Shown: positions 7,746-16,113, numbered from the stretch's first letter. The stretch is 64,000 nucleotides of DNA from Amycolatopsis nivea (GCF_004522235.1 NZ_SDLT01000005.1:248001-312000); one strand, 5' to 3'. Made by a program: numbers and translations. Notes: generated from the letters alone by a model not told the origin.

Positions 7746-8306
7746 GTGGCTCGCGCGCGGCGTCAGTGTGGCGTGAAGACTGAGCAAGACGTCATGGCCC
7801 GCCTCCGCGCGCAGGCCGAACCCGTCCTCGGCAAGGGCGCGGCGGCGCGGATTCGTGCGTTCGAGAACGGCGACCTGTACATCGAGGCGCGCACCGCTTC
7901 CACGCTCTGGGCATGGCTGGTCGACTTCCTCCTGGTCACCGGTCTGTCGGCGGCCGCGGCGGTGGCGTACTACTTCAAGTCGAACGCCTTCGACGCCGCC
8001 GTCGGGGCGAGTGTGATCGGGGTGGCGGGGCTGATCGTCGTGCCGCTGCTGTACGGCTGGTTTTACGGCAACGGACGCGGCCTCGGCGCGCTCTTCAACG
8101 GGATCCGCCTGGTCCGGCTCCGCGACGGCGGCCGGATCGGGCTCGGCAAGGCCGGCTGGGCGATGCTGATCCGCACGCTCGGTTTCGTGGTCATCGCGCT
8201 CGGGGTCCTGAACGGGGACACCACTGTGGGGAGCGGGGTGCGCACGCACCTCGACATCCGCGAGACCGAGCGGCTCCGCGCGGCCGGTTTCGTCCGGAAG
8301 CAGTGA
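7746..8306 (+). CDS. RDD family integral membrane protein
   Basis: A 186-residue protein with the RDD-family layout. A first hydrophobic helix carries R/D residues (WLVDFLLVTGLSAAAAVAYYF), a second follows (VIGVAGLIVVPLLYGWFYGNGRGLG), and then the conserved segment (GALFNGIRLVRLRDGGRIG) precedes a third helix. RDD proteins are poorly understood and have been linked to sodium tolerance and transport. The start is uncertain: GTG 7746 has GGCGGGG upstream, while GTG 7773 and ATG 7794 are in frame. Its stop overlaps the next gene by 4 nt (GTGA). Confidence 0.75.
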   Translation: MARARRQCGVKTEQDVMARLRAQAEPVLGKGAAARIRAFENGDLYIEARTASTLWAWLVDFLLVTGLSAAAAVAYYFKSNAFDAAVGASVIGVAGLIVVPLLYGWFYGNGRGLGALFNGIRLVRLRDGGRIGLGKAGWAMLIRTLGFVVIALGVLNGDTTVGSGVRTHLDIRETERLRAAGFVRKQ

Positions 8307-8872
8307 GCGGGTATCAGGTTCGCGCGGTCGCGGACACTCCCGAGCAACGGCTGCGCGACTACACGACGCGGCTGCAGGCGATCGTCACCACCCGGCGGGT
8401 CTACCGGGTGATGACGGCCAGCCTCGCCGGGCTTTTCGGCGTCAGCGGGATTCTGGTCGGGGTGCTGGCTCATTCCGCGGCCGGAGGATTCAGCCTGGCG
8501 GGCGGCGGCGTCTTCTTCGCGGTGCTGTGGCTCGGCGGAGTTTTGATCTGGCGGGGCAGGCCCGCGACCGAACGCGCGTTGAACCCGGGTTCTCGCCCAC
8601 CTGCTGGTCGTACGCCGGGGAATGTGCGGGGCGCTTTCTTTGCCGCAGCAGGGATGGGCTGTCTAGCCGCTGTCGTATGTGGACTGTCCTTTATGTCCTC
8701 CCCGCCGCCGGACGCTGAGTTGAAGCTGGCGATCATCGGGCTCGGCACCTTCGTGGTCTTCGCCGTTTTGTTCGTGCCGCCGGGATATGTCTACGCGCAG
8801 TCCGACCACTACTTCGAGAAATGGCTCGCCCGCAACCGCGCGGCTTACGAGGCGGCGGCGAAGCGGCTCTAA
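8303..8872 (+). CDS. Small integral membrane protein of unknown function
   Basis: A 189-residue protein whose GTG start overlaps the RDD stop codon, so the two are translationally coupled. An N-terminal cytoplasmic helix (TPEQRLRDYTTRLQAIVTTRRVYRV) precedes four predicted membrane helices in two pairs. A basic loop (RGRPATERALNPGSRPPAGR) lies between the pairs, and the tail is charged. I do not recognise the family. Coupling to the RDD protein suggests that the two act together in the membrane. Confidence 0.75.
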   Translation: MSGYQVRAVADTPEQRLRDYTTRLQAIVTTRRVYRVMTASLAGLFGVSGILVGVLAHSAAGGFSLAGGGVFFAVLWLGGVLIWRGRPATERALNPGSRPPAGRTPGNVRGAFFAAAGMGCLAAVVCGLSFMSSPPPDAELKLAIIGLGTFVVFAVLFVPPGYVYAQSDHYFEKWLARNRAAYEAAAKRL

Positions 8873-9603
8873 GGCGTACGACGGCGTAGCGTCGCCGCTC
8901 CAAGACCCAACGCCAGTACCGCGCAGCCGAGCACGACGAGGATGTTGCGGGTCAGCGTCATCGTCCAGTCCGCGCTGTGCGTCACCTGCGTGAGCGCTTC
9001 GACGGCGTAGGACAGCGGCATCACGTCGGACAGCCAGTGCAGCACCCAGCCCATCTGGTCGCGCGGCTGGAAAAGCCCGCACAGCAACGTTTGCGGCAGC
9101 ACGAACAGCGGCATGAACTGCACGGCCTGGAACTCGCTCGTCGCGAACGCGCTCACGAACAGGCCGAGCGCCATGCCGAGCAACGCGTCGAGCACGGTGA
9201 TCAGCAGCAGCGACCACACCGAACCGGCCACCGACAGCCCCAGCCACCACAGGCTGACCGCCGTCGCGACCGCCACCTGCAGCACCGCGACCAGCCCGAA
9301 CGCCAGCGCGTACCCGGCGAGCAGGTCGAATTTCCCCAGCGGCAGCGTCATCAGCCGCTCCAGGGTGCCCGCGGTGCGTTCGCGCAGGGTCGTGATCGAC
9401 GCGATCAGGAACATGATCACGAACGGGAACACGCCGAGCAGCGCGGGCGCGATCCGGCTGAACGTCTCGGCCGAGTTGAAGACGAAGCGCAGCAACACCA
9501 TCAGCAGCGTCGGCACCAGAATGAGCATCACGACGGTGCGCGGATCGTGCCGCAGCTGGGCGAGGATGCGGCGAGTGGTGGCGAAAGTGATCGAGACAGT
9601 CAT
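8869..9603 (-). CDS. ABC-2 type transporter permease
   Basis: A 244-residue permease with six predicted helices. It has the ABC-2 signature of a large first loop and the conserved FVIMFLIASITTLRERTAGTLERLMTLPL region near residues 65-95, typical of DrrB/NodJ-like exporters. The start ATG at 9603 overlaps the ATPase stop (ATGA), so the two subunits are made in coupled fashion. Two such permeases plus two ATPases normally form an exporter for drugs or lipids. Its 3' end meets the convergent membrane protein gene with a 4-bp overlap. Confidence 0.88.
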   Translation of the reverse strand: MTVSITFATTRRILAQLRHDPRTVVMLILVPTLLMVLLRFVFNSAETFSRIAPALLGVFPFVIMFLIASITTLRERTAGTLERLMTLPLGKFDLLAGYALAFGLVAVLQVAVATAVSLWWLGLSVAGSVWSLLLITVLDALLGMALGLFVSAFATSEFQAVQFMPLFVLPQTLLCGLFQPRDQMGWVLHWLSDVMPLSYAVEALTQVTHSADWTMTLTRNILVVLGCAVLALGLGAATLRRRTP

Positions 9604-10313
9604 CGCTGGGCCTTCACCAGGTGCAGGAACGCGCGTTCGAGGTCTTGTTCGCCGGTGGCCGCGCGCAGGGCGTCCGGCGAATCGTCGGCGAGCAGCGCGC
9701 CGTCGCGCATCAGCAGCAACCGGGTGCAGCGGGCGGCTTCGTCCATGACGTGGCTGGACACCAGAAGCGTGGTGCCCTCGGCGGCGAGCCGATGGAAAAC
9801 GTTCCACAAATGCTCGCGCAGCAACGGATCCAGCCCGACGGTCGGTTCGTCGAGCACGAGCAGTTCGGGCGAGCCGAGCAATGCGACGGCGAGGCTGGCC
9901 CGGCTGCGCTGGCCGCCGGAAAGCCGCCCGACCAGCGCGTCGGCGTGCGAACCGAGGCCGACCTGTTCGATCGCCTCGGGCACCGACCGGGACGGCGCGC
10001 CCAGCACGGAGGCGAAGTAACGCAGGGATTCGGCGACCGTGAGGTCGGCGTAGACCGCTGGCGCCTGCGTGGCGTACCCGATCCGCTTGCGCAACCGACG
10101 GCTCCCGGCCGGTTCGCCGAGCACGGTGACTGTGCCGCCGTGGGTCACCTGCACGCCGACGACCGCGCGCATCAACGTGGTCTTCCCGCAGCCGCTCGGC
10201 CCGAGCAGCCCGGTCACCGAACCGGGCTCGACGCGGAAGCTCACGTCGCGCAGCACCTCCCGGCCACCGCGGACGACCCGCAGGCCGTCGATGACCACCG
10301 CGGAATTAATCAT
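9600..10313 (-). CDS. ABC-2 exporter ATP-binding protein
   Basis: A 237-residue ATPase with Walker A GPSGCGKTT, signature LSGGQRSRASLAVAL and Walker B LLVLDEPTVGLDP, as in DrrA-type drug and daunorubicin exporters. The ATG at 10313 gives MINSAVVIDGL and a normal family N-terminus; an in-frame upstream start exists but would run through the operator. A palindrome (10303-10324) overlaps this start codon, so a bound repressor would block both transcription and initiation. The TetR gene lies 66 bp upstream on the same strand. Confidence 0.88.
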   Translation of the reverse strand: MINSAVVIDGLRVVRGGREVLRDVSFRVEPGSVTGLLGPSGCGKTTLMRAVVGVQVTHGGTVTVLGEPAGSRRLRKRIGYATQAPAVYADLTVAESLRYFASVLGAPSRSVPEAIEQVGLGSHADALVGRLSGGQRSRASLAVALLGSPELLVLDEPTVGLDPLLREHLWNVFHRLAAEGTTLLVSSHVMDEAARCTRLLLMRDGALLADDSPDALRAATGEQDLERAFLHLVKAQR

Positions 10314-10324
10314 GCGGTTAATTC
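10303..10324. promoter_or_regulatory. AT-rich palindromic operator over the ABC-2 start codon
   Basis: GAATTAA (10303-10309) and TTAATTC (10318-10324) are perfect inverted repeats separated by 8 bp. Their AT content stands out in this GC-rich window. The site covers the first codons of the ATPase gene and lies just downstream of the TetR gene, the likely binder. Confidence 0.5.
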
Positions 10325-10379
10325 TGCGCGCGCGGAATTTCGGTGTCAAGGCCGGGGAGGTCGGAAGGCGGAGCGCGGA

Positions 10380-10955
10380 TCAGGCCTGGTCGACGTACTG
10401 CTGCACGGCAGGAGCGATCAACCCGACCACGTCCTCGTGCGCAGCCCGCGCGAGCGGCTCGACCTGCACGACGTACCGGACCATCGCGAGCCCGACGAGC
10501 TGCGCGGCGATGCCGGTGACCCGCAGCGGCGGGATGTCGAGTGCGTCGGCGATCTTGTCCAGCAGCGCGCCCTGGATGAAGCCGCGCAGCATGTCCGCGG
10601 CCTGTTCGGTGGTGGAGACCGAGCGCAGCACGCCGAAGAACGCGTCGCGCGAAGCCGGGGTTTCCCAGAGGGTCAGGAACAGCCGGACGAGCCGTTCGCC
10701 CACCTCGGAGCGAGGGCCGTCGAGGATCGCGGCGACTACGACGCCAGGGTCGGCCGGAAGGTGCAGCGCGGTCGCGAAGACCTGGTCCTTGCTGCCGAAG
10801 AAATGGTGCACGAGCGCGGGATTCACGCCCGCCTCCGCGGCGATCGCGCGGATCGTCGCGCCCTCGTACCCGTTCCGGCCGAACAGGTCCCGCGCGGCGG
10901 CCAGAATGGCCTCCCGCGTTTCGGTCTGCCCGGGGCGGCGTCCCGTCCGTGCCAT
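10380..10955 (-). CDS. TetR/AcrR family regulator of the ABC-2 exporter
   Basis: A 191-residue regulator. The HTH lies at about residues 13-57 (ETREAILAAARDLFGRNGYEGATIRAIAAEAGVNPALVHHFFGSKDQVF), with a C-terminal domain of the TetR_C type found beside exporters. The ATG at 10955 was preferred over upstream in-frame starts because TetR proteins rarely carry 50 extra N-terminal residues. It is encoded upstream of, and in line with, the ATPase/permease pair. Two candidate operators flank the gene: the palindrome at 10303-10324 and the GGTACAG repeats at 10997-11025. Confidence 0.87.
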   Translation of the reverse strand: MARTGRRPGQTETREAILAAARDLFGRNGYEGATIRAIAAEAGVNPALVHHFFGSKDQVFATALHLPADPGVVVAAILDGPRSEVGERLVRLFLTLWETPASRDAFFGVLRSVSTTEQAADMLRGFIQGALLDKIADALDIPPLRVTGIAAQLVGLAMVRYVVQVEPLARAAHEDVVGLIAPAVQQYVDQA

Positions 10956-10996
10956 CGGCGTCCTTTCGTCCGCTCCAGTATCGCGGGACCATGGGC

Positions 10997-11025
10997 GGTA
11001 CAGCTGGCTGTACCTGATCTGTACC
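10997..11025. promoter_or_regulatory. Three-box operator between TetR and LuxR-type genes
   Basis: GGTACAG (10997-11003) and CTGTACC (11008-11014) form a perfect inverted repeat with a 4-bp spacer. A further CTGTACC lies at 11019-11025, one helical turn (11 bp) away. The site lies in the 141-bp gap between the divergent TetR gene and the LuxR-type gene. It could serve TetR autoregulation or the LuxR-type protein. Confidence 0.45.
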
Positions 11026-11096
11026 CCGCGCGGGATCGCCGGTCGTCCCGCCGGGGCCTTAGGTTCGGGCGACCGGGAGGGCAGGGGGGAGCGGGG

Positions 11097-11720
11097 ATGG
11101 ACGGGACGGCGGTGCACGAGACAGCGGTCCGGGTGCTCATTCGAGCCTCGGATCCCCTTACCGACAACGGGATCCGGAGCTGGCTGCAGGCGCGGCCGGA
11201 GTTTTCCGTCGTGACTGACGAGGTGGACGTGATCATCGTCGCGGCCGAGCTGCTGTCGGTGGAGGTGACGTCGGCGTTGCGCGGGCTCAAGGCCACTGTG
11301 GACGCTCCGGTGGTGCTGCTCGTCGACGAGCAGGCGGCGGGCTCGGCGGTGCTGACCGCGGTGGAGTGCAACGTGGTCGCCCTGCTGAATCGCGAGCGCA
11401 CGTCGAGCGAGCAGCTGGCCGCCGCGGTGCTGACCGCTTCACGCGGCGGCGGGATCCTGCCCCCGGCGGCGCTGGGCACGCTGCTCAGCCATTTCCGCCG
11501 GCCGATCGAACCGCGGCCGAAGCACAGTTCCGGCCTGACGCAACGGGAAATCGACGTGCTGCGGCTGCTGGCCGAAGGCCTCGACACGGCGGAAACCGCG
11601 GAGAAAATCAACTTCTCCGAACGCGCGGTGAAGAAGGTGATCCACGATCTGTCGCAGCGCCTCGAGTTGCGCAACCGGACGCACGCGGTCGCCTACGCGC
11701 TCCGGAACGGCGCGATCTGA
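11097..11720 (+). CDS. LuxR-type regulator with degenerate receiver-like domain (paralogue 1)
   Basis: A 207-residue protein. The C-terminal LuxR/NarL helix-turn-helix runs over about residues 147-207 (LTQREIDVLRLLAEGLDTAETA and LRNRTHAVAYALRNGAI). The N-terminal half has receiver-like alternating strands, but the strand that should carry the phosphorylated aspartate reads VDVIIVAAELL, without the DxxMP motif. It is therefore probably not controlled by a kinase. A GGGGGAG run precedes the ATG. It converges on a paralogue with 7 bp between the stop codons. No kinase gene is adjacent. Confidence 0.8.
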   Translation: MDGTAVHETAVRVLIRASDPLTDNGIRSWLQARPEFSVVTDEVDVIIVAAELLSVEVTSALRGLKATVDAPVVLLVDEQAAGSAVLTAVECNVVALLNRERTSSEQLAAAVLTASRGGGILPPAALGTLLSHFRRPIEPRPKHSSGLTQREIDVLRLLAEGLDTAETAEKINFSERAVKKVIHDLSQRLELRNRTHAVAYALRNGAI

Positions 11721-11727
11721 GGGGCGT

Positions 11728-12366
11728 TCAGATGATGCCCGTCCGCAGGGCGTACGCGACCGCGTGCGAGCGGTTTCGCAGATCGAACCGCACCAGCAGC
11801 GTGCTGATGATGTTCTTGATCGTCCGCTCCGAATACGCCATCCGGTCGGCGATTTCGACCGTGCCGAAACCGTCCGCGAGCAGGCCGAGGATTTCTACCT
11901 CGCGGCTCTGCAGCCGGTGCCGGTCGAGGAAGCCGCGCGGGTACCTGACCTCGCCCTCGCTGGTGTGGAACTCGTTCGTCAGCCGGGTCGCGCGGACGTC
12001 TTCCGGCTCGGCCGCCGGCACGCGGGCGGCCAGCGCTTCGAGGATCTTCTCGCGCGTCGCGGAACCGCGGTACAGCGCCGCGGACAGGCCGAATCCGCCG
12101 AGCCTGCCCAGTTCGGCCTTCTCGATCCGGTCCGCGACCAGCACCGCGCGCACGTCCGCGACGAGCGCGGTCCGCCGGATCCGCGCCAGGTCGGCCAGGG
12201 TTTTCTCGCGGACCTCCGGCACGATCACGAGCAGGACGTCCGCGCGCGGGACTTCGCTGGGAGCCATCACGGCGTACCGGGGCGTGCCGCGCAGGTAGGC
12301 GGCGGCTCCTTCGCCGCTGATCGGGTCGTTGGCGATGATCGCCACTCGCTCGGGCAATGCGCTCAT
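11728..12366 (-). CDS. LuxR-type regulator with degenerate receiver-like domain (paralogue 2)
   Basis: A 212-residue protein with the same design as its convergent neighbour. A receiver-like N-terminus (ADVLLVIVPE in place of an Asp-containing loop) is followed by a LuxR HTH ending LRNRSHAVAYALRTGII, almost identical to the paralogue's ending. It retains LQSREVEILGLLADGFGTVEIADRMAYSERTIKNIISTL in the recognition region. The target genes are unknown. It may be transcribed from the AT-rich gap at 12367-12624, downstream of the MacAB-like operon. Confidence 0.8.
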   Translation of the reverse strand: MSALPERVAIIANDPISGEGAAAYLRGTPRYAVMAPSEVPRADVLLVIVPEVREKTLADLARIRRTALVADVRAVLVADRIEKAELGRLGGFGLSAALYRGSATREKILEALAARVPAAEPEDVRATRLTNEFHTSEGEVRYPRGFLDRHRLQSREVEILGLLADGFGTVEIADRMAYSERTIKNIISTLLVRFDLRNRSHAVAYALRTGII

Positions 12367-12624
12367 GTCAGCTCACAGACCAGTCGTTCCGCGCCGCATC
12401 CTCCGCTGAGCCGAGGATCCGCGATCCAGCGCGCGAGGTCGATCCCCCGCGCTGCCCGGGCGCGGTAGTGCCTGCGGTACCTCAGCAGCAGTTAAGGACT
12501 TAATCGAACGTTAGTGCTTGTAACCTTAGTTGCACGATAGCACTAGACGGGAGTCCAGCGGTGGTAATTGCCCGCACGACCGGGTGGCGTTCACGCGATC
12601 CGGTCCTGCGGGCCGACCACGGGG
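12367..12624. promoter_or_regulatory. Gene-free AT-richer region upstream of LuxR-type paralogue 2
   Basis: No coding sequence is seen. The segment 12491-12550 is noticeably AT-rich. It holds TAGTGC (12512-12517) and its complement GCACTA (12540-12545), plus the near repeats TTAGTGC and TTAGTTGC. These are candidate promoter and operator sequences for the LuxR gene reading leftward, or the 3' end signals of the exporter operon. Confidence 0.35.
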
Positions 12625-13830
12625 TCAGGCGAGCGCCTGAGCAGGGGGAAGCCGCGCCGCCCGCATCGCCGGATACGCCCCGGCGATCGCGCCGACCGCG
12701 GCCGAAACCGCCACCCCGCCGGCGAGCGCGACCGGCGGCAGCACCGCGGGCCAGCCCTGGCTGAGCGCGTACCCGGCGGTCGCGCCGACCCCGAGCACCA
12801 CCCCGACGAGCCCGCCCAACCCGGACAGCAGCACCGATTCGGCGAGGAACTGCCCGCGGACCTGGCCCCTGGTCGCCCCGAGCGCGCGGCGCAATCCGAT
12901 CTCGCGTCGGCGCTCCAGCACCGAGATCACCATCGTGTTCGCCACGCCGACGCCGCCGACCAGCAGCGCCACCCCGCCGAGGCCGAGGAAGAGCGCGCCG
13001 TAGGTGTTCTTCGTCAGCTGCTGCGCGGCGAGCGCGTCGGACGGCCGCTCGACCGCCACCTCGTTCGGCGCGGCCGGGTTGATCGTCGCGGCGAGCACCG
13101 AACGGACCGCGTTGACCTGCGATTCCCGCGCGCGCAGGTACACCGTGCTCGGATGGCCGTCGAAGCCGAAGACCTGTTTGGCGACGTCCCAGCCGATCAG
13201 CACCGACCGTTCGACCTCAGGCGCGAGCGGCATCGGGGCGAGAATCCCGACGACGCTGAACCACGCCGAACCGATCAGGACCTGCGGCGGACGCGCCGGA
13301 TCGAGGTGGTCGATGCCGAGCCTCGACGCCGCTTCCGACCCGAGCACGACCGCCGGGAAGCGCTGGTTCGCCGGGCCGAGGAACGTCCCGGTCCGGACCT
13401 TCCCGCCGAGCACCGGCAGCAGATCCGGCCGCGCGGCGAACACCGAAACACCCGCCGAATCGTCCTTGCCGACCCGGTCGTTGCGGTACACCTTGGCGTT
13501 GACCTTGCCGACCTCCACCGCCCCCTCGACCGGCGCGATCCGCCGCACCATCGGGACCGCCGAGTCGGGCAGCTTCGCCGAACCGCCCATGAGTGTCTGC
13601 CCGGCCTCGGCGCGGAGCAGATTGGTGCCCATCGCGGCGAGCTTGTCCTGCAGTGCTTGGTCCGCCGACGCCGGAATGGCCAGCACGGCGACCATCGCCG
13701 CGACCCCGATGGCGATGCCGAGCGCGGACAGCATCGCGCGCAGTGGGCGGGTGCGCATTCCGTGCGCGCCAAGGGAAAGCAGATCGGCGGGACCGAGCCG
13801 GGTCGGGCTGGGTGGGGCTGGTGCGGTCAT
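12625..13830 (-). CDS. MacB/FtsX-type ABC transporter permease
   Basis: A 401-residue permease with the MacB layout. One membrane helix near the N-terminus (about 33-55, LSALGIAIGVAAMVAVLAI) is followed by a large extracytoplasmic domain (about 58-270). Three C-terminal helices carry the FtsX motif (ERRREIGLRRALGATRGQVRGQFLAESVLLS). The ATG at 13830 has AGGAG six bases upstream and overlaps the stop of the preceding repeat ORF (ATGA). The same frame stays open upstream to 14400, so an extended protein cannot be fully excluded. It acts with the ATPase at 14372-15067 and the adaptor gene. Confidence 0.88.
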   Translation of the reverse strand: MTAPAPPSPTRLGPADLLSLGAHGMRTRPLRAMLSALGIAIGVAAMVAVLAIPASADQALQDKLAAMGTNLLRAEAGQTLMGGSAKLPDSAVPMVRRIAPVEGAVEVGKVNAKVYRNDRVGKDDSAGVSVFAARPDLLPVLGGKVRTGTFLGPANQRFPAVVLGSEAASRLGIDHLDPARPPQVLIGSAWFSVVGILAPMPLAPEVERSVLIGWDVAKQVFGFDGHPSTVYLRARESQVNAVRSVLAATINPAAPNEVAVERPSDALAAQQLTKNTYGALFLGLGGVALLVGGVGVANTMVISVLERRREIGLRRALGATRGQVRGQFLAESVLLSGLGGLVGVVLGVGATAGYALSQGWPAVLPPVALAGGVAVSAAVGAIAGAYPAMRAARLPPAQALA

Positions 13831-14375
13831 TGGGGTGCTCCTGCCGGGTGGGTTGTGCTGTCGGCAAGGGTGTGTGGGGCTTTGGTGCGGGGCGGGTCGG
13901 GCTGGTTCGGGTTGGGTGCGGTTATTGCGGCGTTCCGGCTGGGGCGGTGGTGGTGTCGGCGGGTGTGCGGCGGGTTGGCGGGGTGGGGCTGGTTCGGGTT
14001 GGGTGCGGTTATTGCGGCGTTCCGGCTGGGGCGGTGGTGGTGTCGGCGGGTGTGCGGCGGGTTGGCGGGGTGGGGCTGGTTCGGGTTGGGTGCGGTTATT
14101 GCGGCGTTCCGGCTGGGGCGGTGGTGGTGTCGGCGGGTGTGCGGCGGGTTGGCGGGGTGGGGCTGGTTCGGGTTGGGTGCGGTTATTGCGGCGTTCCGGC
14201 TGGGGCGGTGGTGGTGTCGGCGGGTGTGCGGCGGGTCGGCGGGACCGGGCTGTTTCGGGCTGGGTGCGGTCATTGGGATGCCTTTGCCGGGTGCGGTGGT
14301 GGGGTGGAGTTTGCGGTCGGCAGCAGCGTGCAGCAGGTCGGCGGCACCGAGCCGATCCGGCCCGGGCGCGCTCAC
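13827..14375 (-). CDS. Tandem-repeat ORF (29-residue repeats) coupled between ABC ATPase and permease
   Basis: A GTG at 14375 overlaps the ATPase stop (GTGA), and the TGA at 13827-13829 overlaps the permease start (ATGA). The 182-codon ORF thus bridges both genes with no gap. Residues 1-34 begin [15 protein letters not shown], echoing the permease start [18 protein letters not shown]. Residues 35-150 are four 29-residue repeats of the form [19 protein letters not shown] followed by [10 protein letters not shown], and a partial fifth copy follows. The protein would be soluble, Pro/His/Arg-rich and disordered. About 86% of third positions in a unit are G or C, as in real genes here. Whether it is translated, and its role, are unknown; it may simply space or couple the permease. 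Confidence 0.5.
   Translation of the reverse strand: MSAPGPDRLGAADLLHAAADRKLHPTTAPGKGIPMTAPSPKQPGPADPPHTRRHHHRPSRNAAITAPNPNQPHPANPPHTRRHHHRPSRNAAITAPNPNQPHPANPPHTRRHHHRPSRNAAITAPNPNQPHPANPPHTRRHHHRPSRNAAITAPNPNQPDPPRTKAPHTLADSTTHPAGAPQ
13921..14268. repeat. 87-bp tandem repeat, four units
   Basis: Units begin at 13921, 14008, 14095 and 14182. The first three are identical. The fourth diverges in its last third. Degenerate part-units flank the array at 13826-13920 and from 14269. The 87-bp period keeps all reading frames open. On the minus strand each unit begins ATAACCGCACCC, matching the permease start ATGACCGCACCA with its start codon lost. Confidence 0.95.
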
Positions 14376-15067
14376 TGCGGCACCGCCAGGTCGGCCGCAC
14401 CAGTGTCGAGGCGTAATTCCCCGTCGAGGATCTCGATTCGCCGCGGCATTCCGGCCGCGATTTCCCGGTCGTGCGTGATCAGCACGACCGTGGTGCCGCC
14501 AGCGTTGAGCTCCGCGAGCAAGGACAGCACTGCCGCGCCATTGCCGGTGTCGAGGTTTCCGGTTGGTTCGTCGGCGAGCAGGATCGGCGGCGTGTTCACG
14601 ACCGCCCGGGCGATCGCGACTCGCTGCCGTTCGCCGCCGGACAGTTCGCCTGGCAGGTGTCCGGCGCGATGTCCGAGCCCGACCCGGTCGAGGGCTTCCA
14701 GCGCCCGCGTCCGGCGTTTTCGTTTCGGGACTCCGCTGTACAGCAGGCCGCTGCACACGTTGTTCACCGCGGTTTCGCCGTCGTCCAGGAAGAACTGCTG
14801 GAACACGAATCCGATCCACCGCGAGCGCAGCGCGGCGAGTTTGCGGTCGGACAACTGCGCGACGTCGTGGCCGCGGATCTCGATCCGGCCTTCCGTCGGA
14901 CGGTCGAGCGTGCCCATCAGTTGCAGCAGTGTGGATTTGCCCGAACCGGACGGTCCGACGATCGCCGCCATCTCTCCGTCCGAAAAGGACAGTGAGACAT
15001 TCCGCAATGCGGGAACGGTTTCGCCGTAGGTGCGCGACACCCGATACGCGGCCAGCACGGGGATCAT
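14372..15067 (-). CDS. MacB/LolD-type ABC transporter ATP-binding protein
   Basis: A 231-residue ATPase of the MacB/LolD class. Walker A is GPSGSGKST (38-46), the signature is LSGGE (142-146) and Walker B is ADEPTGNLD (165-173), whose TGNLD extension marks this class. It powers mechanotransmission-type export with the FtsX-like permease. Its ATG overlaps the adaptor stop (ATGA), and its stop overlaps the repeat ORF start (GTGA), so the whole operon is translationally chained. Confidence 0.9.
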   Translation of the reverse strand: MIPVLAAYRVSRTYGETVPALRNVSLSFSDGEMAAIVGPSGSGKSTLLQLMGTLDRPTEGRIEIRGHDVAQLSDRKLAALRSRWIGFVFQQFFLDDGETAVNNVCSGLLYSGVPKRKRRTRALEALDRVGLGHRAGHLPGELSGGERQRVAIARAVVNTPPILLADEPTGNLDTGNGAAVLSLLAELNAGGTTVVLITHDREIAAGMPRRIEILDGELRLDTGAADLAVPQ

Positions 15068-16113
15068 GACGTGGTCACCACCCGCTGGCCCGCGTGCAGA
15101 CCGGCGGCCTTGACCTCGACCTGCCCGCCCGAAAACAACCCAGTCTCGACGCCGACCAGCCGCCGCTTGCCCTGCTCGTCGACCTCGACCGCGTATCCGC
15201 CCTCGGCGAGCGCGACCAGCGCGCCGACCGGCACCACGAGGACGTCCTGGTGGACCTCCTTGGTGAACCGCACCGATACCGGGACATCGACGACGTCTCC
15301 GGCAGCAGCCGGGTCGTCCACCTGGATCTGTACGGTGACCTTCGCCTTGCCGGTTTCCTTGTCCTCCGCGGCGGTGTTCCCGAGATCGGTAATCGTGCCG
15401 GTCAGCGTGCGGCCGTTGAGCGAGACGGACACCTTCGCGCCCTTGACCGCGACGCTCTGCTTGGTCGCGTCCAATTCGGCCTCCACGACGCGGGCCGTGC
15501 CGGTGTACTTGAAAACCTCGCCCGCGCCGGGGCCGCCGAGCTGGCCGGTCACCGACGACACCCGGATCTCACCGGGGGCCAGCACGACGTCGGCCGGATC
15601 GAACGTCCCGGTCTGCGCCAAGCCGAGCGATTTCTGCCAGCGTTTGAGCGCGGTCGCGGTCGCGGAGGTGAACTTCTCGTCCGGGGTGCCGAAATCGCCG
15701 TATCCCAGCGCTTTCAGGTTCTCTTCAAGCTCTTTGACGTCCGGTCCTTTGTCCACGCCGTCGTTCAGCACGCGATAGAACGGCAGAGTTCCGTAGAACA
15801 GCGGCACCGGCTTGGCGTCCACTGTGTACGCCGTCTTGCCGCGGCCGAGCACGTCGCCTCGGCCGGGCAGCCAGGTCACCGTGCCGTTCTTCTTGCCGCT
15901 CAGGGCGGATTCCTTGCCGTAGCCGAGTTTCCCGGTCGCGTTCTCCTCTTCCTTCAAGTCCGATTTGGTCACTTCGGCGGTCGCCACCGGCTTCGCCGCC
16001 GCGGCTGGTTCGCCGCCGGAGGCGACGTGGGTCAGCACGACCGCCGAGGTCGTGCCGAGCACGACGACCGTCGCTCCCGCGGCGATGAACCAGCGTCCTC
16101 GTTTCCCTGTCAC
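15064..16113 (-). CDS. MacA-like periplasmic adaptor with peptidoglycan-binding domain
   Basis: A 349-residue membrane-anchored protein. One N-terminal helix (about 8-27) is followed by an HlyD/MacA-type beta-barrel and lipoyl region. A peptidoglycan-binding-like domain (about 115-160, [21 protein letters not shown]) is inserted, as in many actinobacterial efflux adaptors. The C-terminal domain ends with QRVVTTS. The GTG at 16113 overlaps the lipoprotein stop (GTGA). It would link the permease to the cell wall in the absence of an outer membrane channel. Confidence 0.85.
   Translation of the reverse strand: MTGKRGRWFIAAGATVVVLGTTSAVVLTHVASGGEPAAAAKPVATAEVTKSDLKEEENATGKLGYGKESALSGKKNGTVTWLPGRGDVLGRGKTAYTVDAKPVPLFYGTLPFYRVLNDGVDKGPDVKELEENLKALGYGDFGTPDEKFTSATATALKRWQKSLGLAQTGTFDPADVVLAPGEIRVSSVTGQLGGPGAGEVFKYTGTARVVEAELDATKQSVAVKGAKVSVSLNGRTLTGTITDLGNTAAEDKETGKAKVTVQIQVDDPAAAGDVVDVPVSVRFTKEVHQDVLVVPVGALVALAEGGYAVEVDEQGKRRLVGVETGLFSGGQVEVKAAGLHAGQRVVTTS

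Noticed and set aside
13921..14268. CRISPR array
   Set aside because: The 87-bp units are contiguous with no unique spacers, and no cas gene is present.
12625..14400. A single 591-residue permease with a long Pro-rich N-terminus
   Set aside because: The ATG at 13830 has a good ribosome binding site and ATGA coupling, and MacB-like permeases start just before TM1. The extension would be repeat translation in another frame. Kept only as a minor alternative.
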